Source: Methylomonas rosea (lineage in GTDB: Bacteria > Pseudomonadota > Gammaproteobacteria > Methylococcales > Methylomonadaceae). Taken from it: a DNA stretch of 47,857 bases. The position numbers were made by a program, and so were the translations under genes. How positions within the stretch are numbered: the first letter of the stretch is position 1; every line of letters begins with the position of its first letter. Positions 1 through 7,071 of this stretch are shown piece after piece. The notes under the pieces were generated by a model, which searched no databases, was not told the DNA's origin, and saw nothing but the letters and a program-made list of their open reading frames with translations. The stretch is taken from NCBI RefSeq assembly GCF_024505055.1, contig NZ_JANIBL010000037.1, forward strand, positions 1 to 47,857, written 5' to 3'.

Positions 1-135
1 GCTATCGATGCACTCTGCTCCGCCCGGTTGAATCCTGAGTGGGGTTGTTTGGAATTCAACGGCGGATTGGTCGATATCGAACCTAAAACCCTCTACAAAT
101 TCGCCTGCACGGAACAGTTTGAGCGGGCTGCTTGA
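1..135 (+). CDS. C-terminal end of an unknown small protein (5' cut by window)
   Basis: An open frame enters from the left edge and stops with TGA at 133-135, giving 44 residues that include the run LEFNGGLVDIEP. Short proteins with a strand of the type 'LEFxxGxVDIxP' occur near toxin-antitoxin modules (DUF2442-like), and the next genes are toxin-antitoxin genes, but the fragment is too short to assign. No start is visible, so frame openness and coding-like composition are the only support. Confidence 0.45.
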   Translation, partial: AIDALCSARLNPEWGCLEFNGGLVDIEPKTLYKFACTEQFERAA

Positions 136-292
136 CTTTAGGACTTAGCGGAACTACCGAAGAAAAGGGTGAGCAACGCTTTTCTGCCCGCCGATTTGGG
201 CTGTGGCTGTGGCTGTAGCTTTGGTTCCGCGTTGGCACAAAATCGTGCCCACCCTTGACTGACCGTTATGCGCTTGCTTGACCAGGAAGATA

Positions 293-310
293 GTTATAAC
301 ATTGTTATTA
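293..310 (+). promoter_or_regulatory. Candidate mazEF operator (AT-rich alternating palindrome)
   Basis: The 8-bp perfect palindrome GTTATAAC (293-300) is followed directly by ATTGTTATTA, just upstream of the mazE ribosome binding site (AGGAG at 319-323). MazE/MazEF complexes are known to repress their own promoter at alternating palindromes, so this is the obvious candidate. No well spaced -35/-10 pair could be fixed: a TTGACC at 278-283 is too close to the TATAAC at 295-300. Confidence 0.3.
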
Positions 311-329
311 TTCTTATCAGGAGCGTCCC

Positions 330-569
330 ATGCGCACCAACATCCGAAAAGTAGGCAACTCACGCGGCGTCATTATTCCCGCTGCCCTGCTGGCGGCTTG
401 TGAACTCAGCGACGAAGTGGAACTTACGGTGCAAGGTAAAACCCTTATCATCGAAGCACTGAGAACTCCACGCCAAAACTGGTTTACCGCCTTCAAGCCC
501 GAGCAAGCGGACGACGATGTTTGGTCCGAGCTACCCCCAGACGAAGACGATGAAGAATGGAGCTGGTAA
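330..569 (+). CDS. mazE: MazE-type antitoxin (AbrB/SpoVT fold)
   Basis: This 79-residue protein is the antitoxin of a MazEF pair and should bind both the operator DNA and the MazF ribonuclease. The N-terminal half, with the signature IRKVGNSRGVIIPAALL, is the swapped-hairpin AbrB/MazE DNA-binding domain. The C-terminus is strongly acidic (DDDVWSELPPDEDDEE), as expected for the disordered toxin-wrapping segment. A good ribosome binding site (AGGAG, 319-323) precedes the ATG. The stop codon lies inside the next gene (13-nt overlap), so the two are translationally coupled. Autoregulation is expected from the family. Confidence 0.9.
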   Translation: MRTNIRKVGNSRGVIIPAALLAACELSDEVELTVQGKTLIIEALRTPRQNWFTAFKPEQADDDVWSELPPDEDDEEWSW

Positions 570-871
570 AGCGCGGCGAAGTGTATTGGGTTAATCTTGA
601 TCCCACTATCGGTACAGAGATTAAGAAAACTCGCCCGGCCTTAATCGTTTCCCCCGACGACATGAATGCCGTCCTGCCGCGCGTGATCATCGCACCCTTG
701 ACCAGTAAGGGCCAAGCCCTGGGATGTCGGCCGGAAGTAGTATTTGACGGCAAACCCGGAAGAATTTTGCTGGATCAAATTCGCAGCGTCGACAAGCGGC
801 GCTTGGGGACCAAGATGGGCAAAATTGAAACTCAGGTATGGCATGCATGTTTGTTGGAAATGCTGTCGTAA
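557..871 (+). CDS. mazF: MazF/PemK family toxin, sequence-specific mRNA endoribonuclease
   Basis: At 104 residues it has the normal length for the family. The N-terminus KRGEVYWVNLDPTIGTEIKK leads into TRPALIVSPD and the strand IIAPLTSKG, the conserved MazF/PemK core in which Arg and Thr residues form the active site. A later LLDQIRSVDKRRL segment is also typical. Members cleave single-stranded RNA at short motifs and stop growth when the antitoxin is degraded. It overlaps mazE by 13 nt, and the start is chosen because it begins the conserved MKRGEV-like N-terminus. No truncation is visible, so the pair looks functional. Confidence 0.92.
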   Translation: MELVKRGEVYWVNLDPTIGTEIKKTRPALIVSPDDMNAVLPRVIIAPLTSKGQALGCRPEVVFDGKPGRILLDQIRSVDKRRLGTKMGKIETQVWHACLLEMLS

Positions 872-886
872 CACTGATCAAAAATC

Positions 887-941
887 GTAGCTTGGGTTAG
901 GCCGACATGTTGGGTTACGCCTATCGGCTAACCCAACCTAC
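887..941. repeat. REP-like palindromic intergenic element (TTGGGTTAG family)
   Basis: Left arm GTAGCTTGGGTTAGGCCGA (887-905) pairs with right arm TCGGCTAACCCAACCTAC (924-941) with one mismatch and one bulged base. The loop holds another TGTTGGGTTACGCC. It lies between mazF and the restriction-modification remnant. Elements with GTAGGTTGGGTTAG/CTAACCCAACCTAC arms are dispersed in many proteobacterial and cyanobacterial genomes, and this looks like one copy. A second copy was not found in this window. Confidence 0.65.
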
Positions 942-974
942 AATGGATTGCAAAAAACTTAACCAGCCAATGTC

Positions 975-1223
975 ATGACCTCCACCCACCACAGCGACCT
1001 GCTGTCGCAGCTCAACGGATTGAACGAACAGCAATTGCGCCGCTTGCTGGTCGAGCATCTCACCAAGCAAAAACTCGGGCTGTACTGGGAAGCCAACGCC
1101 ATCGAGCGCGATGCGGCGCTGAATGCCAATCTTTTACCTGTGCAACTGTTCCATTTTCGCACTTTGCGGCAACTCTCAGGTAATCTGAAGCTGATCGGCC
1201 TTTCAATAGGGGAAAGTGAGTAA
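975..1223 (+). pseudogene. Truncated N-terminus of a DNA methyltransferase (type III Mod / COG2189-like)
   Basis: The reading frame encodes 82 residues. The first ~57 (SQLNGLNEQQLRRLLVEH, then KQKLGLYWEANAIERDAALNA) match what I recall as the extreme N-terminus of large site-specific adenine methyltransferases of the type III Mod class. Those proteins continue for several hundred residues with the DPPY and FxGxG motifs, none of which is present. After 'ALNAN' the sequence diverges and stops just before the next ORF (TAA at 1221-1223, ATG at 1224). The likely reading is a remnant left by a deletion that joined two modification genes. The family assignment is from memory of the N-terminal signature. 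Confidence 0.6.
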
Positions 1224-2555
1224 ATGATTAACCAGGATAACCTTACGCAACTGTTAATACAGCTCGGTTTCAAATCGCAAGGGCACACGTATAACGAAGG
1301 CATCAAGCTGGACAAGGACGCCGACGGCCATCATCTAACGATGCTGTATGACGAAACCTGGCGGGATAATCCGGAGAAGTTAAACCCCTATATTGCGGCT
1401 AATTTTGAAGCCGGCTTAGGCACGATTCCGACCGAATTAGCGGAGTTGGCAACGCCGATTCAATTGATTGATATACTCGATTTTTCGCGGGTGAATTTTG
1501 AAAAGCAGTTGTCGCTGGTGGTTAAAAAATCGCTAGAAATTACAAGCAAATGGCCGATAGTTAAGCTCGGATCGGTTTGTACATTTGAATACGGCAAACC
1601 ACTCCCCGAGGAAAAAAGAGTTCAAGGCATTTACCCGGTCATGGGATCGAACGGACGAATTGGTTTTCATAACGAATTTATTGTCAGCGGCCCCGCAATT
1701 ATTGTTGGCCGTAAAGGTTCGGCAGGTGAGGTAATTTGGGAGGAAAATAGCTGCTACCCCATTGATACAACTTTTTATATTCAGCTTAAAAACAAAGATA
1801 TAACTCTTAAATATCTGTATTTAGCATTAGGTTTGTTAAACCTTAATAAAATTCGTTCTGGAACAGGAGTGCCTGGACTGAATAGGAACGATGCTTATCA
1901 AAAAGATGTTCCTCTGCCCACTTCTGATATTCAGCAAAAAATTGTCGCCGAATGCGAAGCGATTGATCAAGACGTTAATGCTGCGCAGCAAAAAATCCAA
2001 AACTCGAATGATCAAATTGAACAGTTGATTAGAGTCACTTCCGATAGTGTTAATACAAAGAAACTCAGCGAAATTTGTAGAATGCAGGCGGGTAAATTTG
2101 TATCCGCCTCCGATATTGCAGAAGAAAAGTCCGATGGCTTATATCCCTGCTTTGGTGGCAACGGTTTACGCGGTTATACCAAAACCTTTACCCATGAAGG
2201 CATACTCCCATTAATCGGTCGCCAAGGCGCATTATGTGGCAACATCAATATGGCAACGGGTCAATTTCACGCCACGGAACACGCGGTAGTCGTAGCGCCC
2301 AATGCCGACATTGATGTCCATTGGCTTTATTACCAACTCAAAGCATTAAATCTAAATCAATACGCAACCGGAGTCGCTCAACCAGGGTTATCCGTCAAAA
2401 ATATTTTGACTGTCACCACACCAGTGCCTCCATTGCCGGAACAACAACGCCTAGTCGCCGAAATCGAAAAACTCGAACAAACCATCGCCACCGCGCAAGC
2501 TATAATCACCGCCGCTCCAGCGCAAAAACAGGCGATCATGCAGAAGTATTTATAG
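1224..2555 (+). CDS. hsdS: Type I restriction specificity subunit HsdS fused to a collapsed HsdM remnant
   Basis: This 443-residue protein has three parts. Residues 1-~25 (MINQDNLTQLLIQLGF) resemble the N-terminus of a long type I restriction-modification polypeptide. Residues ~28-105, with LYDETWRDNPEKLNPYI and IQLIDILDFSRVNFEK, resemble the C-terminal tail of HsdM as found in HsdM-HsdS fusions. The catalytic methylase core (FxGxG, NPPF) between them is missing. Residues ~110-443 are a full HsdS with two target-recognition domains, each beginning in 'KLxxIC/KLGSVC' and ending in a conserved helix (SDIQQKIVAECEAID; PLPEQQRLVAEIEKLE). It could still define a DNA target if an intact HsdM acts in trans; no HsdM or HsdR is in the window. 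The stop codon overlaps the vapB ribosome binding site. Confidence 0.75.
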   Translation: MINQDNLTQLLIQLGFKSQGHTYNEGIKLDKDADGHHLTMLYDETWRDNPEKLNPYIAANFEAGLGTIPTELAELATPIQLIDILDFSRVNFEKQLSLVVKKSLEITSKWPIVKLGSVCTFEYGKPLPEEKRVQGIYPVMGSNGRIGFHNEFIVSGPAIIVGRKGSAGEVIWEENSCYPIDTTFYIQLKNKDITLKYLYLALGLLNLNKIRSGTGVPGLNRNDAYQKDVPLPTSDIQQKIVAECEAIDQDVNAAQQKIQNSNDQIEQLIRVTSDSVNTKKLSEICRMQAGKFVSASDIAEEKSDGLYPCFGGNGLRGYTKTFTHEGILPLIGRQGALCGNINMATGQFHATEHAVVVAPNADIDVHWLYYQLKALNLNQYATGVAQPGLSVKNILTVTTPVPPLPEQQRLVAEIEKLEQTIATAQAIITAAPAQKQAIMQKYL

Positions 2556-2564
2556 GAGAAAGTC

Positions 2565-2795
2565 ATGCAAGCCATAGAATTATCCGCCGAGATCGATCAA
2601 AACCGGCAAATACATTTGCAATTGCCGCAATCCATTAATGCGAAAATGGCAAAAGTCATTGTTATGTATGAAGCCGAGTCTCCCGGTATCGGTGCTAAAC
2701 CGAGAGTTTTTGGCGAGCATCGAGGTTTAATTGAAATGAGCGATGATTTTAATGACCCTTTACCGGATAGTTTTTGGCTGGGCGAAGACACATGA
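2565..2795 (+). CDS. vapB: VapB-like antitoxin
   Basis: This 76-residue protein has a predicted beta-rich N-terminal half (IELSAEIDQNRQIHLQLP, AKMAKVIVMYE) and a C-terminal tail ending in SDDFNDPLPDSFWLG. That tail type is found in antitoxins paired with Sll0205-like PIN toxins and probably sits in the toxin active site. AGGAG at 2554-2558 is a strong ribosome binding site. The stop overlaps the vapC start as ATGA (2792-2795), so the pair is translationally coupled. The same DDFNDPL tail recurs in the orphan antitoxin at 3468-3698. Confidence 0.75.
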   Translation: MQAIELSAEIDQNRQIHLQLPQSINAKMAKVIVMYEAESPGIGAKPRVFGEHRGLIEMSDDFNDPLPDSFWLGEDT

Positions 2796-3178
2796 AATTT
2801 TTATTGGATACTCATGTTTTTATTTGGCTGGACAGCGAGCCGGAAAAGTTAGGCATGACGGCTTTAACTATTTGCCAGAATCACAATAACGATTTGTATT
2901 TGAGCATGGCAAGTGTATGGGAAATGCAAATCAAACAACAGTTAGGCAAGTTAAAACTCAAATTACCATTGAATCAGCTGATTGATGAGCAATGCGTGAA
3001 TAATGGACTCAGGATTTTACCCATGGAGACCCGGCATATATATGCGCTGAACGACTTGCCATTTCATCATAAAGACCCTTTCGACCGATTGATTTTGACT
3101 CAGGCAAGATTGGAAAAAATTTCTCTTATCACCGCAGACAAAGCTTTCAGCCATTATGATGTCGATTTGATTTGGTGA
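2792..3178 (+). CDS. vapC: VapC-type PIN-domain toxin (Sll0205-like)
   Basis: This is a 128-residue PIN-domain ribonuclease. The acidic metal-binding residues are all visible: Asp6 in FLLDTHVF, Glu44 in SVWEMQIK, Asp95/Asp98 in HKDPFDRL and Asp116 in LITADKAF. I start it at the ATG at 2792 rather than an earlier in-frame codon because MKFLLDTHVFIW is the conserved N-terminus and it gives the usual ATGA overlap with vapB. PIN toxins of this class cleave RNA and are neutralised by the co-translated antitoxin. The protein is complete and probably active. Confidence 0.88.
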   Translation: MKFLLDTHVFIWLDSEPEKLGMTALTICQNHNNDLYLSMASVWEMQIKQQLGKLKLKLPLNQLIDEQCVNNGLRILPMETRHIYALNDLPFHHKDPFDRLILTQARLEKISLITADKAFSHYDVDLIW

Positions 3179-3193
3179 TGATAAGGTGGTCGA

Positions 3194-3397
3194 ATGAAAG
3201 ACGAGTATGATTTTTCCAATGCCGAGCAAGGTAAGTTTTATATGCCCGTGGAAGACATTCAAATACCTATCTATTTGGATAAGGACATCGTGAGCTATCT
3301 TTCGGAAAAATGCCAAGCAAACCCGGAAGGCCTGCAAACACTGGTAAATGATCTGCTAAGAAAAGATATTGAAATTGCCAGACGTGTTGCCTTGTAG
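3194..3397 (+). CDS. CopG/BrnA-like antitoxin without a visible toxin
   Basis: This 67-residue protein begins DEYDFSNAEQGKFY, a motif seen in small BrnA/CopG-type antitoxins ('xxYDFSxxxRGKFY'), then IQIPIYLDKDIVSYLSEK and a LVNDLLRKDIEIA helix resembling a ribbon-helix-helix domain. AAGGTGG at 3183-3189 is a plausible ribosome binding site. Neither neighbour is a BrnT/RelE toxin: vapC lies 15 nt upstream and another antitoxin lies downstream. It may be an orphan antitoxin or regulator. Confidence 0.65.
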   Translation: MKDEYDFSNAEQGKFYMPVEDIQIPIYLDKDIVSYLSEKCQANPEGLQTLVNDLLRKDIEIARRVAL

Positions 3398-3467
3398 GTA
3401 AGAGATTTTCTCGAAAATCGGATAAATAGCGATTTAAAAAGATCATTACCCAACTCAAGGAGGCATT

Positions 3468-3698
3468 ATGTATACCGCAATTAAAGGTACATATGAAAAC
3501 GGCCAGGTGATATTTGAAGAAACGCCGCCAACGAATAAGAATATGAAGGTGTTGATCATTTTTCTTGAAGAAGCCGAAGCCCCGTTAACGCAGAGGCAAC
3601 CAGGCAATTTGAATCGTTTGGGTTCGTTGCAAGGAAATGGCTACAGTATTCCGGATGACTTTAATGATCCGTTGGACGATTTAAAGGAATACATGTAG
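3468..3698 (+). CDS. Orphan VapB-like antitoxin (AF2212/DUF2281-like)
   Basis: The 76-residue sequence starts with YTAIKGTYENGQVIFEETPP, a common beginning of small AF2212-like antitoxins, and ends IPDDFNDPLDDLKEYM. The C-terminal DDFNDPL is shared with the vapB at 2565-2795, although the rest differs. CAAGGAGG at about 3458-3465 is a strong ribosome binding site. The partner PIN toxin should start at or just after 3692 but is reduced to a C-terminal fragment (3706-3777), so this antitoxin has lost its toxin. Confidence 0.7.
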   Translation: MYTAIKGTYENGQVIFEETPPTNKNMKVLIIFLEEAEAPLTQRQPGNLNRLGSLQGNGYSIPDDFNDPLDDLKEYM

Positions 3699-3705
3699 CG
3701 AGAAT

Positions 3706-3777
3706 ATGTCGATTATTTCCGCCGACGAAAACTTTGCTTTATACCAACCGCAAATCCAGCTAATCGCCAATCGTTAA
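3706..3777 (+). pseudogene. Remnant of a VapC PIN toxin (C-terminal ~20 codons only)
   Basis: Directly after the orphan antitoxin, a short frame reads SIISADENFALYQPQIQLIANR and then TAA. 'ISADxxFxxYxxxxLI' is the C-terminal hallmark of Sll0205-like PIN toxins; compare LITADKAFSHYDVDLIW in the intact vapC at 2792-3178. About 110 N-terminal residues, including the DTH, E and KDPFDR motifs, are gone. The antitoxin frame is intact, so a deletion removed the toxin body. The remnant ends 8 nt before gspF. Confidence 0.7.
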
Positions 3778-3785
3778 ATCATTCC

Positions 3786-5003
3786 ATGCCTTTATATTCC
3801 TACAAAGCCGTCAATAATCAAGGCATCGCCGAGGAAGGTGTGCGTAATGCGGCCAACGAACAGGCCTTGCTGCTGGAACTGCAAAATCAGGGTTTGATTC
3901 CAATCCGCATCGAGCTGGCAAAGGACAAAACCTTCCTGGGGTTCAAACTAAAGTCGGCCACCGTCAAACTGTCGCAAAAAGAAATCGGCATGCTGACCGG
4001 CGAATTGGCGACCTTGCTGGAATCGGGTTTGCCGCTGGACCGCTCGTTGACCATTCTGATGCAGTTGACCGAAGAAAACCCGAAACTGAATAAACTGGTC
4101 GGCGAAGTTCTGGAAAAGGTCAAAGCGGGCAAGGCGCTGGCCGATGCCCTGGAAAGCCAGAGCGGGGTATTTTCCAAGTTTTATCTGAACATGATCCGCG
4201 CCGGGGAAATGGGCGGCAATCTCGGCGGCGTATTGATGCGTTTATCCGAGTATATGGAGCGGTCGCAAGAACTGAAAGATACGGTCAGCACCGCGCTGAT
4301 TTATCCGGCTATCTTGTTGGTGATGTCGCTGGCCTCGCTGTTCGTCATGCTGACCTTCGTGGTACCGCAATTTAAGGAAATGTTCGATAGCGCCGGCCAG
4401 GCCTTGCCGGTGCCGACTCAGATCGTAATCGGCCTGGCCGAGTTTCTGCAAAGTTATTGGTGGGTGCTACTGACTGTTATTCTTGGCAGTGTACAAATTA
4501 TAAAATCGCAGTTGGCCGATCCAGCCGGCAAGAAAGCCTGGGACGGCCGGCTGTTGAAATTTCCACTGTTCGGCGACATCATCCTGACCCTGGAAATAGC
4601 AAATTTCAGCCGTACCTTCGGCACTTTATTGGGCAACGGCGTGTCGATTTTAAAATCGCTGGGCATCGTTCGGGAAACTGTCGGCAACATGGTTTTGGCC
4701 GATCTATTGGAAAATGCCGAAGCGCAGCTCAAGCAAGGCCGGACGATGTCCGATGCACTAGCCCAGCAAAACCTGTTTCCCAAACTGGCGGTGCAAATGA
4801 TTAAAATGGGGGAAGAAACCGGCAAGTTGGAGGAAATGCTGATGCGGGTAGCCACCATTTACGACAAGCAGCTGAAGACCACCATCCAGCGGATGCTGGC
4901 GCTGCTGGAACCGGCTTTGATTATTTCGTTAGGCTTGATGATAGGCGGCATCATCGTTTCCATTTTATTGGCTATTTTGAGCGTTAACGATTTGGCTGTT
5001 TAG
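3786..5003 (+). CDS. gspF: Type II secretion inner-membrane platform protein GspF
   Basis: At 405 residues this has the normal GspF length and opens with PLYSYKAVNNQGIAEEGV, the conserved start. It carries two repeated GspF domains (about 70-190 and 275-395), each with GEMGGNLGGVL- or GEETGKLEEML-type motifs, and three hydrophobic helices (near 170-195, 215-240 and 375-400). It forms the inner-membrane base that couples the GspE ATPase to pseudopilus growth. It is the first gene of the operon here; gspE, usually next to it, is missing, and the ATG has no clear ribosome binding site and lies 8 nt after a toxin remnant. PilC of type IV pili is a paralogue, but the following gspG-K genes settle the assignment. 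Confidence 0.95.
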   Translation: MPLYSYKAVNNQGIAEEGVRNAANEQALLLELQNQGLIPIRIELAKDKTFLGFKLKSATVKLSQKEIGMLTGELATLLESGLPLDRSLTILMQLTEENPKLNKLVGEVLEKVKAGKALADALESQSGVFSKFYLNMIRAGEMGGNLGGVLMRLSEYMERSQELKDTVSTALIYPAILLVMSLASLFVMLTFVVPQFKEMFDSAGQALPVPTQIVIGLAEFLQSYWWVLLTVILGSVQIIKSQLADPAGKKAWDGRLLKFPLFGDIILTLEIANFSRTFGTLLGNGVSILKSLGIVRETVGNMVLADLLENAEAQLKQGRTMSDALAQQNLFPKLAVQMIKMGEETGKLEEMLMRVATIYDKQLKTTIQRMLALLEPALIISLGLMIGGIIVSILLAILSVNDLAV

Positions 5004-5061
5004 GCCTACGGACGAATAAATTCACCCGTACCATCCAATTTTAATAGAAGGAGTTTTGCAA

Positions 5062-5487
5062 ATGAAACACATGTTACGCCGCCACGGCGGCTTTACCTTG
5101 CTGGAACTGTTGGTGGTGTTGGGCATTATCGCCATGTTGGCCGGGATTGTCGGACCGCAGGTGATGAAACACATGGGCGCCTCCAAAACCAAGGCCGCCA
5201 GGGTACAAATCGAGGATCTGGCGGCATCGCTGGACATGTACAAACTCGACGAAGGCCGCTATCCCACGGCGCAGCAAGGTTTGGCTGCATTAGTGGAAAG
5301 ACCCGCCGACGCCAAGCGCTGGAATGGGCCCTATTTGCGCAAGGACAAGATCCCGCAAGACCCTTGGAATCAGGATTATCACTATGTCTTCCCCGGCCAG
5401 CACGGTAAGTTCGATTTGTTCAGCTATGGCGCCGATGAAAAAGAAGGCGGCGAAGGCGAAGATCAGGACATCAACAGCTGGGAATAA
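5062..5487 (+). CDS. gspG: Major pseudopilin GspG
   Basis: The 141-residue prepilin forms the shaft of the type II secretion pseudopilus. The prepilin peptidase site is GG|FTLLELLVVL: Gly10 before the cut and Glu at +5. The C-terminal half has the GspG signature GRYPTAQQGLAALVERP and the calcium-site region near the end (DLFSYGADEKEGGEGEDQDINSW). I use the ATG at 5062 because AAGGAG (5048-5053) is ideally spaced. It follows gspF by 58 nt and abuts gspH with no gap. Confidence 0.96.
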   Translation: MKHMLRRHGGFTLLELLVVLGIIAMLAGIVGPQVMKHMGASKTKAARVQIEDLAASLDMYKLDEGRYPTAQQGLAALVERPADAKRWNGPYLRKDKIPQDPWNQDYHYVFPGQHGKFDLFSYGADEKEGGEGEDQDINSWE

Positions 5488-5955
5488 ATGACCGCCCTGC
5501 CCGCCCATAAACGCATGCAAGGCTTCACGTTAATCGAGCTTATTATCGTGCTGCTGATTAGCGTGCTGGGTTTTGCGGTAATCGGCAGCAATATCGGCTC
5601 CGGCAATCGCAGCACCAAGCTGCAAGCCGTCGCCCGGGATATGGCATCGGCCCTACGTTACGCTCACGGCCAGGCCTTGATGACGCAAAAGCCGGTCAGC
5701 GTGGCAATCGATTTGCAAGACAATAGCTACAGCATCAGCAATCGCGACAAGACCTATCCGTTTGCCGAAGACATCGACGTGTCGCTGGTGGTTGCGGAGG
5801 AAGAGTTTAGCGAAGGCGAACAAGGCGCTATTCGGTTCTTCGGCGACGGTTCCTCCACCGGCGGCAGAATCACGCTGGAATGGGGCAATCAATTACGCCG
5901 CATCGACGTGAACTGGATTACCGGCCAGGTCAGTATTTCCGATGCAGCGGCATAA
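5488..5955 (+). CDS. gspH: Minor pseudopilin GspH
   Basis: This 155-residue protein carries the methylation/cleavage motif QG|FTLIELIIVLL (Glu at +5) followed by one long hydrophobic helix and a beta-rich GspH/FimT domain ending in GRITLEWGNQLRRIDVNWITGQV. Minor pseudopilins form the tip of the pseudopilus. The ATG follows the gspG stop codon directly, and the 3' end overlaps gspI by 14 nt, so expression is coupled. Confidence 0.92.
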   Translation: MTALPAHKRMQGFTLIELIIVLLISVLGFAVIGSNIGSGNRSTKLQAVARDMASALRYAHGQALMTQKPVSVAIDLQDNSYSISNRDKTYPFAEDIDVSLVVAEEEFSEGEQGAIRFFGDGSSTGGRITLEWGNQLRRIDVNWITGQVSISDAAA

Positions 5956-6361
5956 AGGCTTTTCCCTGCTGGAAATTCTGGTGGCCTTTTCCATCATGGC
6001 GATTGCGCTGACCGTGCTGCTGCGCATCTTCGGCACCGGCGTTAACAACGCGGTTATTTCCGAGGAATACACTATCGCGGTGCAAATCGCCGAATCGCTG
6101 ATGGCTCGCACCGGTGTGGAAACCGAGCTGACAGCCGGCGAAAGCCAGGGTACGGAAGGCGATAAATACGACTGGCAGATCATCATCAGCCCTTCGGCGC
6201 AAGCGCCGGCGCGTCCCAGCCTGAGAGACACGAACCCGGATCTGCAACAGTCAGCGCCGGAGCTGATGTCAGTGCGGGTGGTGGTTGCCTGGGGCGAGGC
6301 AGATCAACCGCGTTCCGTGGAATTGCATACGTTAAAGCTACAGCAACAAGGTCCGGGCTAG
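5942..6361 (+). CDS. gspI: Minor pseudopilin GspI
   Basis: This 139-residue protein has the prepilin motif KG|FSLLEILVAFSIMAIAL with Glu at +5, then the short alpha/beta domain of GspI. GspI starts the GspI-J-K tip complex that primes pseudopilus assembly. Its stop TAG shares one base with the GTG start of gspJ (6359-6363). Confidence 0.92.
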   Translation: MQRHKGFSLLEILVAFSIMAIALTVLLRIFGTGVNNAVISEEYTIAVQIAESLMARTGVETELTAGESQGTEGDKYDWQIIISPSAQAPARPSLRDTNPDLQQSAPELMSVRVVVAWGEADQPRSVELHTLKLQQQGPG

Positions 6362-7071
6362 TGCTGAACCGTTCGCCCGTAAAAGGATTTACGCTGATCG
6401 AAATGCTGATTGCCATCAGCCTGCTGGGCATTATGGTGGTCTTGCTATTCGCCAGTTTGCGGATTGCCGCGGAAAGCTGGAACAGCGGCGAAGCCAAAAT
6501 CAGCGAAGTAAATAAAAAAGCCGTGGTTTACCAGTTCTTCAAACGGCATTTGAGCAATACCAAACCCTTCCCTGTCATCCAGGAAAACCAGCCGCAAAGC
6601 AATCAACAACAGGAACTGCAAGAGACGCCGAAACTGGCTTTCGAAGGCTTGCCGCAAAGCATCAGTTTTGTCTCTGCCCTGCCGGCCGCGTCGGCGCGCA
6701 AGGGCTTGCAGGTATTTCATGTCGGCCTGGACCCGCGACAACCGTCGACACTCAAAGTAGCGTTAACCCCCTACCGGCAAACCGAATCGACACCGGCCGA
6801 CGCCGAACCGGTCGTGTTATTGGAAAATTTACGGCATCTCAAAATCAGCTACTTCGGCTCCTCAACTGACAACGGTGACGGTACCAGCGGTTGGCTGGAC
6901 GAATGGCAGGGACAAGCAACCGGTCAGTTACCCAAACTCGTAAAAATCAGCATCGCGCTAAACGACGACAGTTTTTGGCCGGACATGATATTTGCATTAA
7001 AAATCAACGGTCAACCGAATGCAGAAGCGCTGCTCGGCGAACAAAACCAACCCGGCATTGCCAATGACTAG
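6361..7071 (+). CDS. gspJ: Minor pseudopilin GspJ
   Basis: This 236-residue protein carries the prepilin motif KG|FTLIEMLIAISLLGIMVVLL near the N-terminus (Gly9, Glu14). The beta-rich domain contains PVVLLENLRHLKISYFG, typical of GspJ. Translation starts at GTG (6361) inside the gspI stop codon. Its 3' end overlaps the chosen gspK start by 8 nt. It is slightly longer than many GspJ proteins because of a Gln-rich segment around residues 75-90. Confidence 0.92.
   Translation: MLNRSPVKGFTLIEMLIAISLLGIMVVLLFASLRIAAESWNSGEAKISEVNKKAVVYQFFKRHLSNTKPFPVIQENQPQSNQQQELQETPKLAFEGLPQSISFVSALPAASARKGLQVFHVGLDPRQPSTLKVALTPYRQTESTPADAEPVVLLENLRHLKISYFGSSTDNGDGTSGWLDEWQGQATGQLPKLVKISIALNDDSFWPDMIFALKINGQPNAEALLGEQNQPGIAND

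Noticed and set aside
154..363. Minus-strand frame over the mazE upstream region
   Set aside because: Overlaps the mazE promoter and start; repetitive composition from a short GGCTGT tandem; no ribosome binding site.
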